Assembly: GCA_025999775.1 (NCBI GenBank)
Contig: BNXT01000016.1
Span: 1 to 15,381, forward strand
DNA length: 15,381 nucleotides
Source: Bacteroidia bacterium
Lineage (GTDB): Bacteria; Bacteroidota; Bacteroidia; Bacteroidales; P3
Direction of reading: 5' to 3'
The position numbers were made by a program, and so were the translations under genes. Below are positions 1 to 5,835 of the stretch, one piece after another (within the stretch, counting starts at the first letter, position 1; each line of letters starts with the position of its first letter). The notes under the pieces were generated by a model. It was not told the origin of the DNA. It worked only from the letters and a program-made list of their open reading frames with translations, and did not search any database.

Positions 1-15
1 TAGAAAAATTGTACT

Positions 16-279
16 ATGGCAAACCATAAATCTTCTAAAAAGCGTATCCGTGTTACGGAAACGAGACGCACGTCAAACAAATTGTACGCTAAGACCATGC
101 GTAACTCATTGCGTGATTTCAGAAAACTAACGGATAAAGACGCCGCTACCGAACAGCTGCCGGCAATGGTTCAAAAGTTAGATAAACTTGCTAAAAAAGG
201 CGTTATCCATAAAAACAAAGTAAGCAACCTGAAATCAAAATTGATGAAGCGCACACACGCACTGTCGGTCGCTTCCTAA
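16..279 (+). CDS. rpsT: 30S ribosomal protein S20
   Basis: S20 is a small basic protein that binds 16S rRNA early in assembly of the 30S subunit. The 87-residue product is the usual length. It starts with the characteristic [12 protein letters not shown], is very rich in Lys/Arg and shows the expected long-helix composition, including a central stretch ending in [17 protein letters not shown] and a short Ala/Ser tail. The ATG at 16 is preceded by an A/T-rich leader without a Shine-Dalgarno, as is usual in this phylum. The promoter must lie upstream of the window or in its first bases. A strong intrinsic terminator follows 35 bp after the stop, so the gene looks like the end of its own transcription unit. 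In other bacteria S20 often represses its own translation; nothing in this sequence tests that. Confidence 0.97.
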   Translation: MANHKSSKKRIRVTETRRTSNKLYAKTMRNSLRDFRKLTDKDAATEQLPAMVQKLDKLAKKGVIHKNKVSNLKSKLMKRTHALSVAS

Positions 280-304
280 AAAATATAATCAAAAGCTTTC
301 ATGA

Positions 305-360
305 TTTTAAAGCTCAAAAGATTGTCGAAAGGCAGTCTTTTGTTTTTTTGGGCTTTAAAA
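305..360 (+). terminator. Intrinsic terminator of rpsT, with nested outer arms
   Basis: The core hairpin pairs CAAAAGATTG (315-324) with CAGTCTTTTG (333-342) through 10 pairs including one G-U, with an 8-nt loop, followed by seven T at 343-349. Outside it, TTTTAAAGC (305-313) is perfectly complementary to GCTTTAAAA (352-360), so an outer 9-bp stem can enclose both the core hairpin and the T-run. The core alone is a convincing terminator; the role of the outer arms is unknown. Confidence 0.85.
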
Positions 361-422
361 TACAAAAAATGCCTCAAAAGTACTGTTTTAGGGTAAAAAC
401 AGTAGAAAAATGTTGCTTTTTA

Positions 423-455
423 TTTGGTAAATGGTTTTTTTTTTTTTAACTTTGC
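423..455 (+). promoter_or_regulatory. Bacteroidota-type promoter of hup
   Basis: The -33 element TTTG (423-426) and the -7 element TAACTTTGC (447-455) are separated by exactly 20 bp, matching the known Bacteroides consensus TTTG/19-21 bp/TAnnTTTG. The spacer holds an uninterrupted run of 13 T (435-447) that ends in the first base of the -7 element. The HU start codon lies about 40 bp downstream. Confidence 0.85.
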
Positions 456-493
456 ACTATTCTTCAAGAGTTTAATATCAAAAATCAATCATC

Positions 494-766
494 ATGAACA
501 AAACTCAACTAATTGATGCTATTGCAAAATCTGCATCGTTGACAAAAGTAGATGCCAAAAAAGCATTGACAGGTTTCACAACCGCTATCGCAGCATCTTT
601 GAAAAAAGGCGAACGTGTAGCTTTGGTAGGCTTCGGCTCTTTCTCAGTTGGCAAACGTGCCGCTCGTAAAGGACGCAATCCTCAAACCGGTAAAGTTATT
701 AGCATTGCTGCTAAAAAGTATGTGAAATTCAAAGCTGGTGCAGAACTTACAAAAAAAGTAAAATAG
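494..766 (+). CDS. hup: HU-family DNA-binding protein
   Basis: This is a histone-like nucleoid protein that binds and bends DNA as a dimer. The 90-residue length is standard for HU. Residues 1-45 fit the N-terminal helical dimerisation part (MNKTQLIDAIAKSASLTK). Then comes the hallmark GFGSFSV at 46-52 and the basic beta-arm with RNPQTG at 61-66, whose Pro63 is the residue that intercalates into the DNA minor groove in HU/IHF. The Lys-rich C-terminus (FKAGAELTKKVK) is also typical. HU versus IHF subunit cannot be settled by eye, but the length and sequence favour HU. The gene has its own promoter at 423-455 and its own terminator at 787-819, so it is probably monocistronic. The ATG at 494 is the only start that gives the conserved N-terminus. 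Confidence 0.96.
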   Translation: MNKTQLIDAIAKSASLTKVDAKKALTGFTTAIAASLKKGERVALVGFGSFSVGKRAARKGRNPQTGKVISIAAKKYVKFKAGAELTKKVK

Positions 767-786
767 CATTACTTGGATGTACTTTC

Positions 787-819
787 AAAGAGGCTGTCTT
801 CGTGATGGTCTCTTTTTTT
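787..819 (+). terminator. Intrinsic terminator of hup
   Basis: AAAGAGGCT (787-795) pairs with GGTCTCTTT (807-815) over nine positions including two G-U pairs, with an 11-nt loop. It ends in a run of seven T (813-819). It lies between the convergent hup and rnr genes; the T-run is on the plus strand, so it serves hup best. Confidence 0.8.
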
Positions 820-824
820 ATACC

Positions 825-2966
825 CTATTGAGTATCTACCATCAGAAAATCAATACGTTTGCGAGATAAGTCCACATCCTGTACCTTGACTTTCACCGTA
901 TCGCCTAACTTATACTGTTGCTTGTTACGACGACCAATCACTTGATAGTTTTCTTCATCTAAGAAGTAAAAGTCGTCATGCAAAGTTTGCAACGAGACCA
1001 TCCCTTCGCAGCGGCTATCTATGAGTTCAACAAAGATGCCGTATTTACTGACCCCAGAGATATGACCTTCAAATATTTGTCCTACCTGATTTTGCAGATA
1101 TTCTGCTTGTTTGTATTTAGTGGATTGCCGTTCGGCATCCGCCGCTTTACGCTCCATCTGAGAGCTGTGTTCGCAGTAGGTAGCGTAATCCACTTTATTT
1201 TGCGATTTACCGCCGTTGAGGTACATTTCTAATAACCGATGTACCATAAGGTCAGGATAGCGTCGAATAGGTGAGGTGAAATGCGTGTAAAATGGAAATG
1301 ACAATCCGTAATGCCCAATATTATCGGTGGAATAATAGGCTTTGCTCATCGTACGAATGGCGATCGTCTCAATCATCGTCTCTTCGCCCTTTCCGGCAAC
1401 CTTTTGAAACAAAGTATTGAACGATTGCGAAAGCTCTGCTTTATTGCCGAATTTCAATTTATAACCTAACTTCCCTACAAAAGTCGCAAAGGTGCTCAAT
1501 TTTTCGGCATTAGGTTCATCGTGCACCCGATAAACAAAGGTCTTGGCTTTTTGTGGATCGCTGTTTTGATGCTCCGACTTAGGCATACCTACACGTTCGG
1601 CTACTTTTTTATTAGCTAAAAGCATAAATTCCTCTACTAACCAGTTGGCTTCTTTGTTTTCTTTCAAGTAAACGCCAATAGGTTTAGCTTGCTCGTCAAG
1701 TTGGAAGCGCACTTCTTGCGTATGAAAATCAATAGCGCCTGTTTCAAAGCGTTTCTTGCGCAGAATAGAGGCTAAATTATGAAGCGGTAATAACACTTCC
1801 GATAACTCGCCTTGCTGTTCTTCAATGATTGTTTGCGCCTCCTCGTAGGCAAACCGTCGATCTGAATGAATCATGGTCTTGCCAAACCATTGTTTCACTA
1901 CATTGGCGTTTTTATCCATTTCAAAAACAGCCGAAAACGTGAGTTTATCCTCATTTGGGCGCAAAGAGCACACGCCATTAGAGAGTTTTTCGGGCAACAT
2001 GGGTATCGTTCTGTCCACTAAATACACGGAAGTGGCACGGATATAGGCTTCTTGGTCAATGACAGATTGCGGTCGTACATAATAGGATACATCCGCAATA
2101 TGCACGCCGACCTCAACGTTGCCATTGTCTAACTGCCGAAAAGAAAGAGCGTCATCAAAGTCTTTAGCATCTGCCGGATCAATGGTAACGGTGGTAACAG
2201 CTCTAAAATCGCGACGTTTTGGAATCTCTTCAACCGGAATTTCCATAGGTATCTTTTCGGCTTCAAGCTCTACATGTTCCGGAAACGACAGCGGGAAGCC
2301 AAATTCTGCAAGAATAGACTGCATCTCAACGTTGTTTTCGCCGGGATTGCCCAATACATGTACGATTTTACCAATGGGATTATTGAGATTATCAGGCCAT
2401 TCGATAATTTCTGCTAAAACTTTTTGCCCTTCAGAGGCGATGTTTGATTGATCGCCCGGAATGAATAAGTCAATCGGCATATTGGTACTATCGGGCACCA
2501 CAAAGGCATATTTAGGAGTTAAATGCAGGGCGCCTACAAACTTCGTTTTATGACGTTGTAGCACCTCAATAATGCGCCCTTCCGGACGACGACCTCTACG
2601 GCTTGGAAACAAAAACACCTTCACGAGGTCGTTATGCAACGCATGATGCGTCTGATTGGCGGCAATAAAGACATCATCGATACTTTTATTCTGCGGAATA
2701 ACGTAAGCCTTGCCTGTGGATTTCATATCCACCGTACCGATAAAAGTGTTGTGCGGCGTTTCTTCAATGACAACGCTCTGTAAGTTAATCTTGTATTTAC
2801 CGCGTGCTTGTTCAATAAGGACGTTGTCCTGCGCCAAGGCAAGCATTAACTCGTTGATCTGCTGACGACCGGCTTTGTCGTTAATACCAAGTCGTACCGA
2901 TACTTGTTTTGGATTAAAACTGTCAAACGTATGCTTGGAAAAGAATTGTAAAAGTTTTTCTTTCAT
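825..2966 (-). CDS. rnr: Ribonuclease R (3'-5' exoribonuclease, RNase II family)
   Basis: RNase R is a processive 3'-5' exoribonuclease able to degrade structured RNA, acting in mRNA and rRNA quality control. The 713-residue product has the family layout: a winged-helix-like N-terminus (about 1-60), cold-shock/OB domains (about 65-225), the RNB catalytic domain (about 250-580) and a C-terminal S1 RNA-binding domain (about 630-710). The RNB signature IDPADAKDFDDALS gives metal-binding Asp263, Asp269, Asp271 and Asp272, matching the spacing of the four catalytic Asp residues in RNase II. The second signature HFTSPIRRYPDLMVHR is at 562-577. The long basic tail that follows S1 in E. coli RNase R is absent. 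The gene converges on hup (stop 5 bp beyond the hup terminator) and diverges from korB. The ATG at 2966 is the first in-frame start and yields the complete N-terminal domain. Confidence 0.96.
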   Translation of the reverse strand: MKEKLLQFFSKHTFDSFNPKQVSVRLGINDKAGRQQINELMLALAQDNVLIEQARGKYKINLQSVVIEETPHNTFIGTVDMKSTGKAYVIPQNKSIDDVFIAANQTHHALHNDLVKVFLFPSRRGRRPEGRIIEVLQRHKTKFVGALHLTPKYAFVVPDSTNMPIDLFIPGDQSNIASEGQKVLAEIIEWPDNLNNPIGKIVHVLGNPGENNVEMQSILAEFGFPLSFPEHVELEAEKIPMEIPVEEIPKRRDFRAVTTVTIDPADAKDFDDALSFRQLDNGNVEVGVHIADVSYYVRPQSVIDQEAYIRATSVYLVDRTIPMLPEKLSNGVCSLRPNEDKLTFSAVFEMDKNANVVKQWFGKTMIHSDRRFAYEEAQTIIEEQQGELSEVLLPLHNLASILRKKRFETGAIDFHTQEVRFQLDEQAKPIGVYLKENKEANWLVEEFMLLANKKVAERVGMPKSEHQNSDPQKAKTFVYRVHDEPNAEKLSTFATFVGKLGYKLKFGNKAELSQSFNTLFQKVAGKGEETMIETIAIRTMSKAYYSTDNIGHYGLSFPFYTHFTSPIRRYPDLMVHRLLEMYLNGGKSQNKVDYATYCEHSSQMERKAADAERQSTKYKQAEYLQNQVGQIFEGHISGVSKYGIFVELIDSRCEGMVSLQTLHDDFYFLDEENYQVIGRRNKQQYKLGDTVKVKVQDVDLSRKRIDFLMVDTQ

Positions 2967-2987
2967 AAAAATGGATTATACATTCTA

Positions 2988-2995
2988 CAAATGTA
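2988..2995 (-). promoter_or_regulatory. Possible -7 element for rnr
   Basis: On the minus strand TACATTTG (2995 to 2988) matches the -7 consensus TAnnTTTG and lies about 20 bp before the rnr start. No TTTG sits at the expected 19-21 bp; the nearest (3016-3013) is 17 bp away, so this is a weak or unusual promoter. A leader this short would leave little room for regulation. Confidence 0.45.
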
Positions 2996-3062
2996 CAAAA
3001 AAAAATCAAAATCAAATTTTGGAAATTTTTTTTGGGGTTCAGTTCAAAAAATTAAAAAAATA

Positions 3063-3095
3063 ATTGGTAGCTATTCAAAAAAATTGTATCTTTGC
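3063..3095 (+). promoter_or_regulatory. Bacteroidota-type promoter of korB
   Basis: An ATTG -33 element (3063-3066) is followed after exactly 20 bp by the -7 element TATCTTTGC (3087-3095). The korB start is about 40 bp downstream. This shows that korB begins its own transcription unit, rather than following a korA gene. Confidence 0.8.
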
Positions 3096-3134
3096 ACTTA
3101 AAACATGTTTAGAGAATAATAAATACTCATATAT

Positions 3135-4172
3135 ATGTCAACAAAAATTGAAATTGAAAAATCAAAAACGCCCTTAACAAAAGAGGATTTTATCAGTGAT
3201 CAGATGGTTAAATGGTGCTTGGGCTGTGGTAATCATGCTATTCTATCGGCTGTTGGTAACGTGTTGCCACGTTTAGGCTACCGGAAAGAAAACCATGTTT
3301 TTGTTTCGGGTATCGGTTGTTCGAGCCGTTTCCCGTATTACGTGAACACCTACGGTTTTCACGGTATCCACGGACGTGCTAACGCAGTCGCTACCGGTGT
3401 AAAAATCACGAACCCTAACCTTTGTGTATGGGTGAATACCGGTGATGGCGACGCTACTGCTATCGGTGGTAACCACTTTATTCACATCGTTCGTCGTAAT
3501 CTTGACGTGAATATCATCTTGTTCAACAACCAAATTTACGGCTTGACCAAAGGACAGTATTCACCGACCACACCGAAAGGACAGATTACCAAAACATCGC
3601 CTTATGGCACAATTGAACCGCCATTTAACCCCGGTGAGTTGGTCATGGGCGCTCAGGGTACGTTTTTTGCGCGAGGCGTGGATAATAACCCTAAGTTATT
3701 AGCGGACTTGATGTACGAAGCCGCACAACACCATGGCGCTTCCGTACTCGAAGTACTCGAAAATTGCATAATCTTCAACGATAAAGCGCATGAACTGATT
3801 ACATCCCGCGAAACCCGTGATAACCACCAACTCCTACTGGAACACGGCAAACCAATGCTCTTTGGAAAAAACAAAGAAAAAGGTATCCGCCTCAACGGTA
3901 ATCGCTTGGAAGCCGTTACAATCGGAGAAAATGGGGTTACTCTCAATGATATTTTGGTGCACGACCAATATGCGGAAGATAATTTCATCCATTTGCGTTT
4001 AGCAAAGATGAAACTGCCGGAACTGCCTGTAGCTATTGGCGTTATCCGTGCCGCAAAATCCATTCCAAACTACAACGAATTGTTTGAAGAACAAATGGAG
4101 ACTGTAAAAGCCAGTTCCAAGATTCGCTGTGTGGACGACCTGCTCAATAGCGGCGATACTTGGGATATATAA
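3135..4172 (+). CDS. korB: 2-oxoacid:ferredoxin oxidoreductase, beta (TPP-binding) subunit
   Basis: This is the thiamine-diphosphate subunit of a 2-oxoacid (probably 2-oxoglutarate):ferredoxin oxidoreductase, which decarboxylates the oxoacid to an acyl-CoA and reduces ferredoxin in the cytoplasm. The 345-residue length fits KorB. Visible motifs are WCLGCGN (27-33) and GIGCSSR (59-65), with cysteines of the type that bind a 4Fe-4S cluster (C28, C31, C62). Also present are the TPP/Mg motif GDGDA (103-107) and the paired NNQIYGLTKGQ (131-141). SPTTPKG (143-149) is also typical of the family. The alpha subunit, normally encoded immediately upstream in this phylum as I recall it, is absent: the neighbour is divergent rnr, and korB has its own promoter. 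Substrate assignment (oxoglutarate versus pyruvate or branched-chain oxoacids) is by resemblance only. Confidence 0.88.
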   Translation: MSTKIEIEKSKTPLTKEDFISDQMVKWCLGCGNHAILSAVGNVLPRLGYRKENHVFVSGIGCSSRFPYYVNTYGFHGIHGRANAVATGVKITNPNLCVWVNTGDGDATAIGGNHFIHIVRRNLDVNIILFNNQIYGLTKGQYSPTTPKGQITKTSPYGTIEPPFNPGELVMGAQGTFFARGVDNNPKLLADLMYEAAQHHGASVLEVLENCIIFNDKAHELITSRETRDNHQLLLEHGKPMLFGKNKEKGIRLNGNRLEAVTIGENGVTLNDILVHDQYAEDNFIHLRLAKMKLPELPVAIGVIRAAKSIPNYNELFEEQMETVKASSKIRCVDDLLNSGDTWDI

Positions 4173-4182
4173 GATATAAACT

Positions 4183-5187
4183 ATGAAAAAAATAATACTG
4201 CTGCATTGCTACCTTTTGGTGGCAATGTGGTTGTATTCTCAACAACGGATAGTAGCGTTCTATAATCTCGAAAATTTATTCGATACGATTCATGACGACC
4301 GTAAGAACGACTACGAGTATTTACCTAATTCCAAAAAGTCTTGGGATACCGAAAAATATTTTAATAAACTGCACAATATGGCGTATGCTATCTCACAAAT
4401 TGGTGAAGATAGTTTGCGTATGCCCGCTGTAGTCGGTGTCGCTGAAGTGGAAAATGTGCGCGTGTTGAATGATTTGGTGAAACAACCGGAATTGAATGGA
4501 CGTTTTAAATTCATTCTTGAAGAAAGTCAGGATTTAAGAGGTATTGACGTGGCATTGTTGTACCAAGAGGCTATTTTTCGTCCACTGTACCACAAAGCCT
4601 ATCCGCTGATAACGGATAGACCGCACTTCAAAACCCGCAACCAACTGTTAGTATGCGGTGTGATAGACGGTGATACGCTATTTATTCTTGTAAATCATTG
4701 GTCCTCACGATTGGGCGGACAAACACGTTCTAACCCTAACCGTTCAGCCGCGGCAACACTCACTAAAACGATTGTAGAAGAGATACTACAAACCAAAACA
4801 AATGCCAAAATCTTAGTGATGGGCGATTTTAATGATGACCCCACTGATAGTAGCATTGCCGTTGTGCTGAACGCCGCCGATTTAGCCCAAAAACAACCCA
4901 ATAGCGAGCAAGTACTCTATAATCCTGCAACGAGCGCCCTGAAAATGCACAAAGGCTCGTTAGCATATCGTGGAACATGGAATATCTTCGACCAAATCAT
5001 CCTTTCTAAAGGTCTTATTGATGCAACCGATAAACTGCATTTCGTTAAGTATGCTATTTGTAATGAACCGTTTCTACTTCATCAAGACGGTCGCTATGCC
5101 GGTACTCCATTGCGTACGTATAGTGGCAAAGATTATCTCAACGGATATTCCGACCATTTACCGGTTTTTGTGATATTGAGTCAATAG
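4183..5187 (+). CDS. Secreted endonuclease/exonuclease/phosphatase family protein (copy 1)
   Basis: This is a member of the EEP (DNase I/exonuclease III-like) metallohydrolase superfamily, which cleaves phosphodiester or phosphomonoester bonds. The 334-residue protein begins with a short signal peptide (about residues 1-19, cleaved near YSQ-QR). Conserved motifs in order are FYNLENLFD (26-34), the acidic AEVEN (87-91), RGIDVALLY (119-127), NHWSSRLGG (171-179; His172), MGDFNDDP (213-220; Asp215, Asn217), FDQIILS (269-275) and the terminal SDH triad element in GYSDHLPVFV (321-330). All expected metal and catalytic residues appear to be present. It starts 10 bp after korB and has no promoter of its own that I can see, so it is probably co-transcribed with korB despite the unrelated role. 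A divergent paralogue lies at 14306-15331. Substrate (DNA, RNA, nucleotide or lipid) is not determined by the motifs. Confidence 0.88.
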   Translation: MKKIILLHCYLLVAMWLYSQQRIVAFYNLENLFDTIHDDRKNDYEYLPNSKKSWDTEKYFNKLHNMAYAISQIGEDSLRMPAVVGVAEVENVRVLNDLVKQPELNGRFKFILEESQDLRGIDVALLYQEAIFRPLYHKAYPLITDRPHFKTRNQLLVCGVIDGDTLFILVNHWSSRLGGQTRSNPNRSAAATLTKTIVEEILQTKTNAKILVMGDFNDDPTDSSIAVVLNAADLAQKQPNSEQVLYNPATSALKMHKGSLAYRGTWNIFDQIILSKGLIDATDKLHFVKYAICNEPFLLHQDGRYAGTPLRTYSGKDYLNGYSDHLPVFVILSQ

Positions 5188-5238
5188 TCTTTGTCTGCAT
5201 ATTTTATCTTTGTCTTGATACCTTTTATTGTTCATTTT

Positions 5239-5256
5239 CTTTTGTGGCACCAAAAG
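5239..5256 (+). repeat. Small hairpin downstream of EEP copy 1
   Basis: CTTTTG (5239-5244) and CAAAAG (5251-5256) are complementary with a 6-nt loop. No T-run follows on the plus strand, so it is a poor terminator candidate. It borders directly on the 28-bp palindrome, whose first base it shares. Confidence 0.4.
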
Positions 5257-5283
5257 TAGAGACGTTGCATGCAACGTCTCTAC
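5256..5283. repeat. Perfect 28-bp palindrome
   Basis: GTAGAGACGTTGCA (5256-5269) is followed immediately by its exact reverse complement (5270-5283), with no spacer. A perfect 14+14 palindrome in an intergenic stretch is typical of dispersed extragenic palindromes (REP-like). Similar GTAGAGACG-type palindromes are, as far as I recall, widely dispersed in some bacterial genomes. There is no following T-run, so a terminator role is unlikely. Confidence 0.85.
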
Positions 5284-5285
5284 AA

Positions 5286-5313
5286 TCAATTGTCTGAATC
5301 AGGATTTACAAGA
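5286..5313 (+). repeat. 28-bp dispersed repeat, copy A
   Basis: This copy starts TCAATTGTCTGAATCAGG and continues into ATTTACAAGA. It is the exact reverse complement of copy C at 5558-5585 and differs from copy B at two positions. Copies A and C therefore form perfect 28-bp inverted ends around a 300-bp segment (5286-5585). No obvious target-site duplication flanks them. Confidence 0.85.
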
Positions 5314-5397
5314 TTTTAGGATTGGCAGGATGATACAGAATTGAGTGTGGAGAGTGGAGGGAGGATTTGAAAAATTTAGGAATTTAGAAATTCCCCC

Positions 5398-5412
5398 ACA
5401 TTATTCATTGTT
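5398..5412 (+). repeat. 15-bp repeat shared with the window end
   Basis: ACATTATTCATTGTT here occurs identically at 15354-15368. In both places it lies a few dozen bases downstream of a GAATTGAG/GTGGAG-rich stretch (about 5338-5360 and 15323-15348), so the two sites look like relatives of one longer degenerate repeat. Confidence 0.7.
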
Positions 5413-5420
5413 CGCGCTCA

Positions 5421-5434
5421 ACACTCCACACTCC
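5421..5434. repeat. Direct repeat ACACTCCACACTCC, first copy
   Basis: The 14-bp ACACTCCACACTCC (5421-5434) recurs at 5540-5553. Each copy lies just before a minus-strand copy of the 28-bp repeat (B overlapping at 5432, C from 5558). The duplicated unit is therefore longer than the 28-bp core and includes this CT/CA-rich flank. Confidence 0.75.
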
Positions 5435-5459
5435 TGCAAATCCTGATTCAGACAATTGA
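5432..5459 (-). repeat. 28-bp dispersed repeat, copy B
   Basis: On the minus strand this copy matches copy A at 26 of 28 positions (the end reads GCAGGA instead of ACAAGA). It lies in the same orientation as copy C and about 98 bp before the end of C. Confidence 0.8.
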
Positions 5460-5473
5460 CAGCCGCATCGCCC

Positions 5474-5534
5474 TTCGACTACGCTCAGGGAGCGGTGCGC
5501 TGTCGGTCGTTGAGCGTAGTCGAAACGACCGGCA
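5474..5534. repeat. GC-rich inverted-repeat element with two alternative hairpins
   Basis: TTCGACTACGCTCA (5474-5487) is exactly complementary to TGAGCGTAGTCGAA (5511-5524) with a 23-nt loop. The second arm also lies in the loop of another hairpin: TGTCGGTCGTT (5501-5511) pairs with AACGACCGGCA (5524-5534) with one G-U. The two folds compete. The segment is clearly richer in G+C than its surroundings. TTCGACTACGCTCAGG-type sequences are familiar to me as dispersed intergenic repeats in several bacterial groups. Confidence 0.75.
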
Positions 5535-5539
5535 ACCCC

Positions 5540-5553
5540 ACACTCCACACTCC
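5540..5553. repeat. Direct repeat ACACTCCACACTCC, second copy
   Basis: Identical to 5421-5434. It precedes copy C of the 28-bp repeat as the first precedes copy B. Confidence 0.75.
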
Positions 5554-5557
5554 ACCC

Positions 5558-5585
5558 TCTTGTAAATCCTGATTCAGACAATTGA
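5558..5585 (-). repeat. 28-bp dispersed repeat, copy C
   Basis: This is the exact reverse complement of copy A (5286-5313) over all 28 bases. The match stops at both ends (5557 and 5586), which defines the unit. Confidence 0.85.
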
Positions 5586-5639
5586 AAGGAAGCCACCCCT
5601 TTGAATGATACCGGATATAATACATAGCAATAAGGTGAA

Positions 5640-5722
5640 AGCCCTACGGGCTACAATGTGTGATTGCCATGTTGTTTTCTATTGATATGCAAGTCCTAAC
5701 GGACTATTTTGCCCGTATGGCA
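5640..5722. repeat. Folded intergenic repeat with two small hairpins
   Basis: AGCCC-TAC-GGGCT (5640-5652) is a tight hairpin. AGTCC-TAAC-GGACT (5692-5705) is a second one. TGCCAT (5665-5670) pairs with ATGGCA (5717-5722), enclosing the second hairpin. This compact set of stems is unlike the surrounding A/T-rich DNA and resembles dispersed intergenic elements seen in Bacteroidota. It lies about 56 bp before the promoter of the next operon. Confidence 0.6.
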
Positions 5723-5777
5723 TTCATAACAGAAAGTAGAAAAAATGGAACTCTGCAAAAAATAAATGACTGAAAAT

Positions 5778-5808
5778 TTTGTAAAGAGAGAAAAAAATCG
5801 TACCTTTG
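5778..5808 (+). promoter_or_regulatory. Bacteroidota-type promoter of the lipoprotein-rpiB-lutB-deoC operon
   Basis: The -33 element TTTG (5778-5781) and the -7 element TACCTTTG (5801-5808) are 19 bp apart, a near-perfect match to the phylum consensus. The first ATG that gives a lipoprotein signal is at 5836, leaving a leader of about 20 nt. The position of the -7 element rules out the upstream TTG at 5806 as a start from this promoter. Confidence 0.85.
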
Positions 5809-5835
5809 TTGTTCGATAATGTAAATTTTTATGAT

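Larger units (their letters stand above)
5188..5777. other. Gene-free repeat island, about 590 bp
   Basis: No credible protein-coding gene or tRNA is present between the EEP gene and the next promoter. The stretch holds at least five kinds of repeated or palindromic sequence, listed separately. Open frames across it simply translate the repeats. The segment 5286-5585, bounded by perfect 28-bp inverted repeats, could be a non-autonomous (MITE-like) element or several repeats stacked by chance; no transposase is near. Confidence 0.75.

Noticed and set aside
2119-2451. 110-residue plus-strand open frame opposite rnr
   Set aside because: It is antisense to the RNB domain of RNase R and Ser-rich as expected for a shadow frame; no independent support.
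3273-3533. 86-residue minus-strand open frame within korB
   Set aside because: Shadow of the TPP-binding coding region; no start context or recognisable domain.
5286-5585. CRISPR array
   Set aside because: The repeat units are in mixed orientations, with unequal spacing and no regular spacers; no cas gene is in the window.
5405-5596. 63-residue minus-strand open frame in the repeat island
   Set aside because: It translates copies B and C of the 28-bp repeat (QLSESGF occurs twice) and the GC-rich inverted repeat between them. It has no promoter, no domain and no conserved start, so it is a by-product of the repeats.
5806-5835. Upstream TTG start for the lipoprotein
   Set aside because: It overlaps the -7 element at 5801-5808, so it would not be on the transcript, and it would place ten residues ahead of a normal lipoprotein signal.
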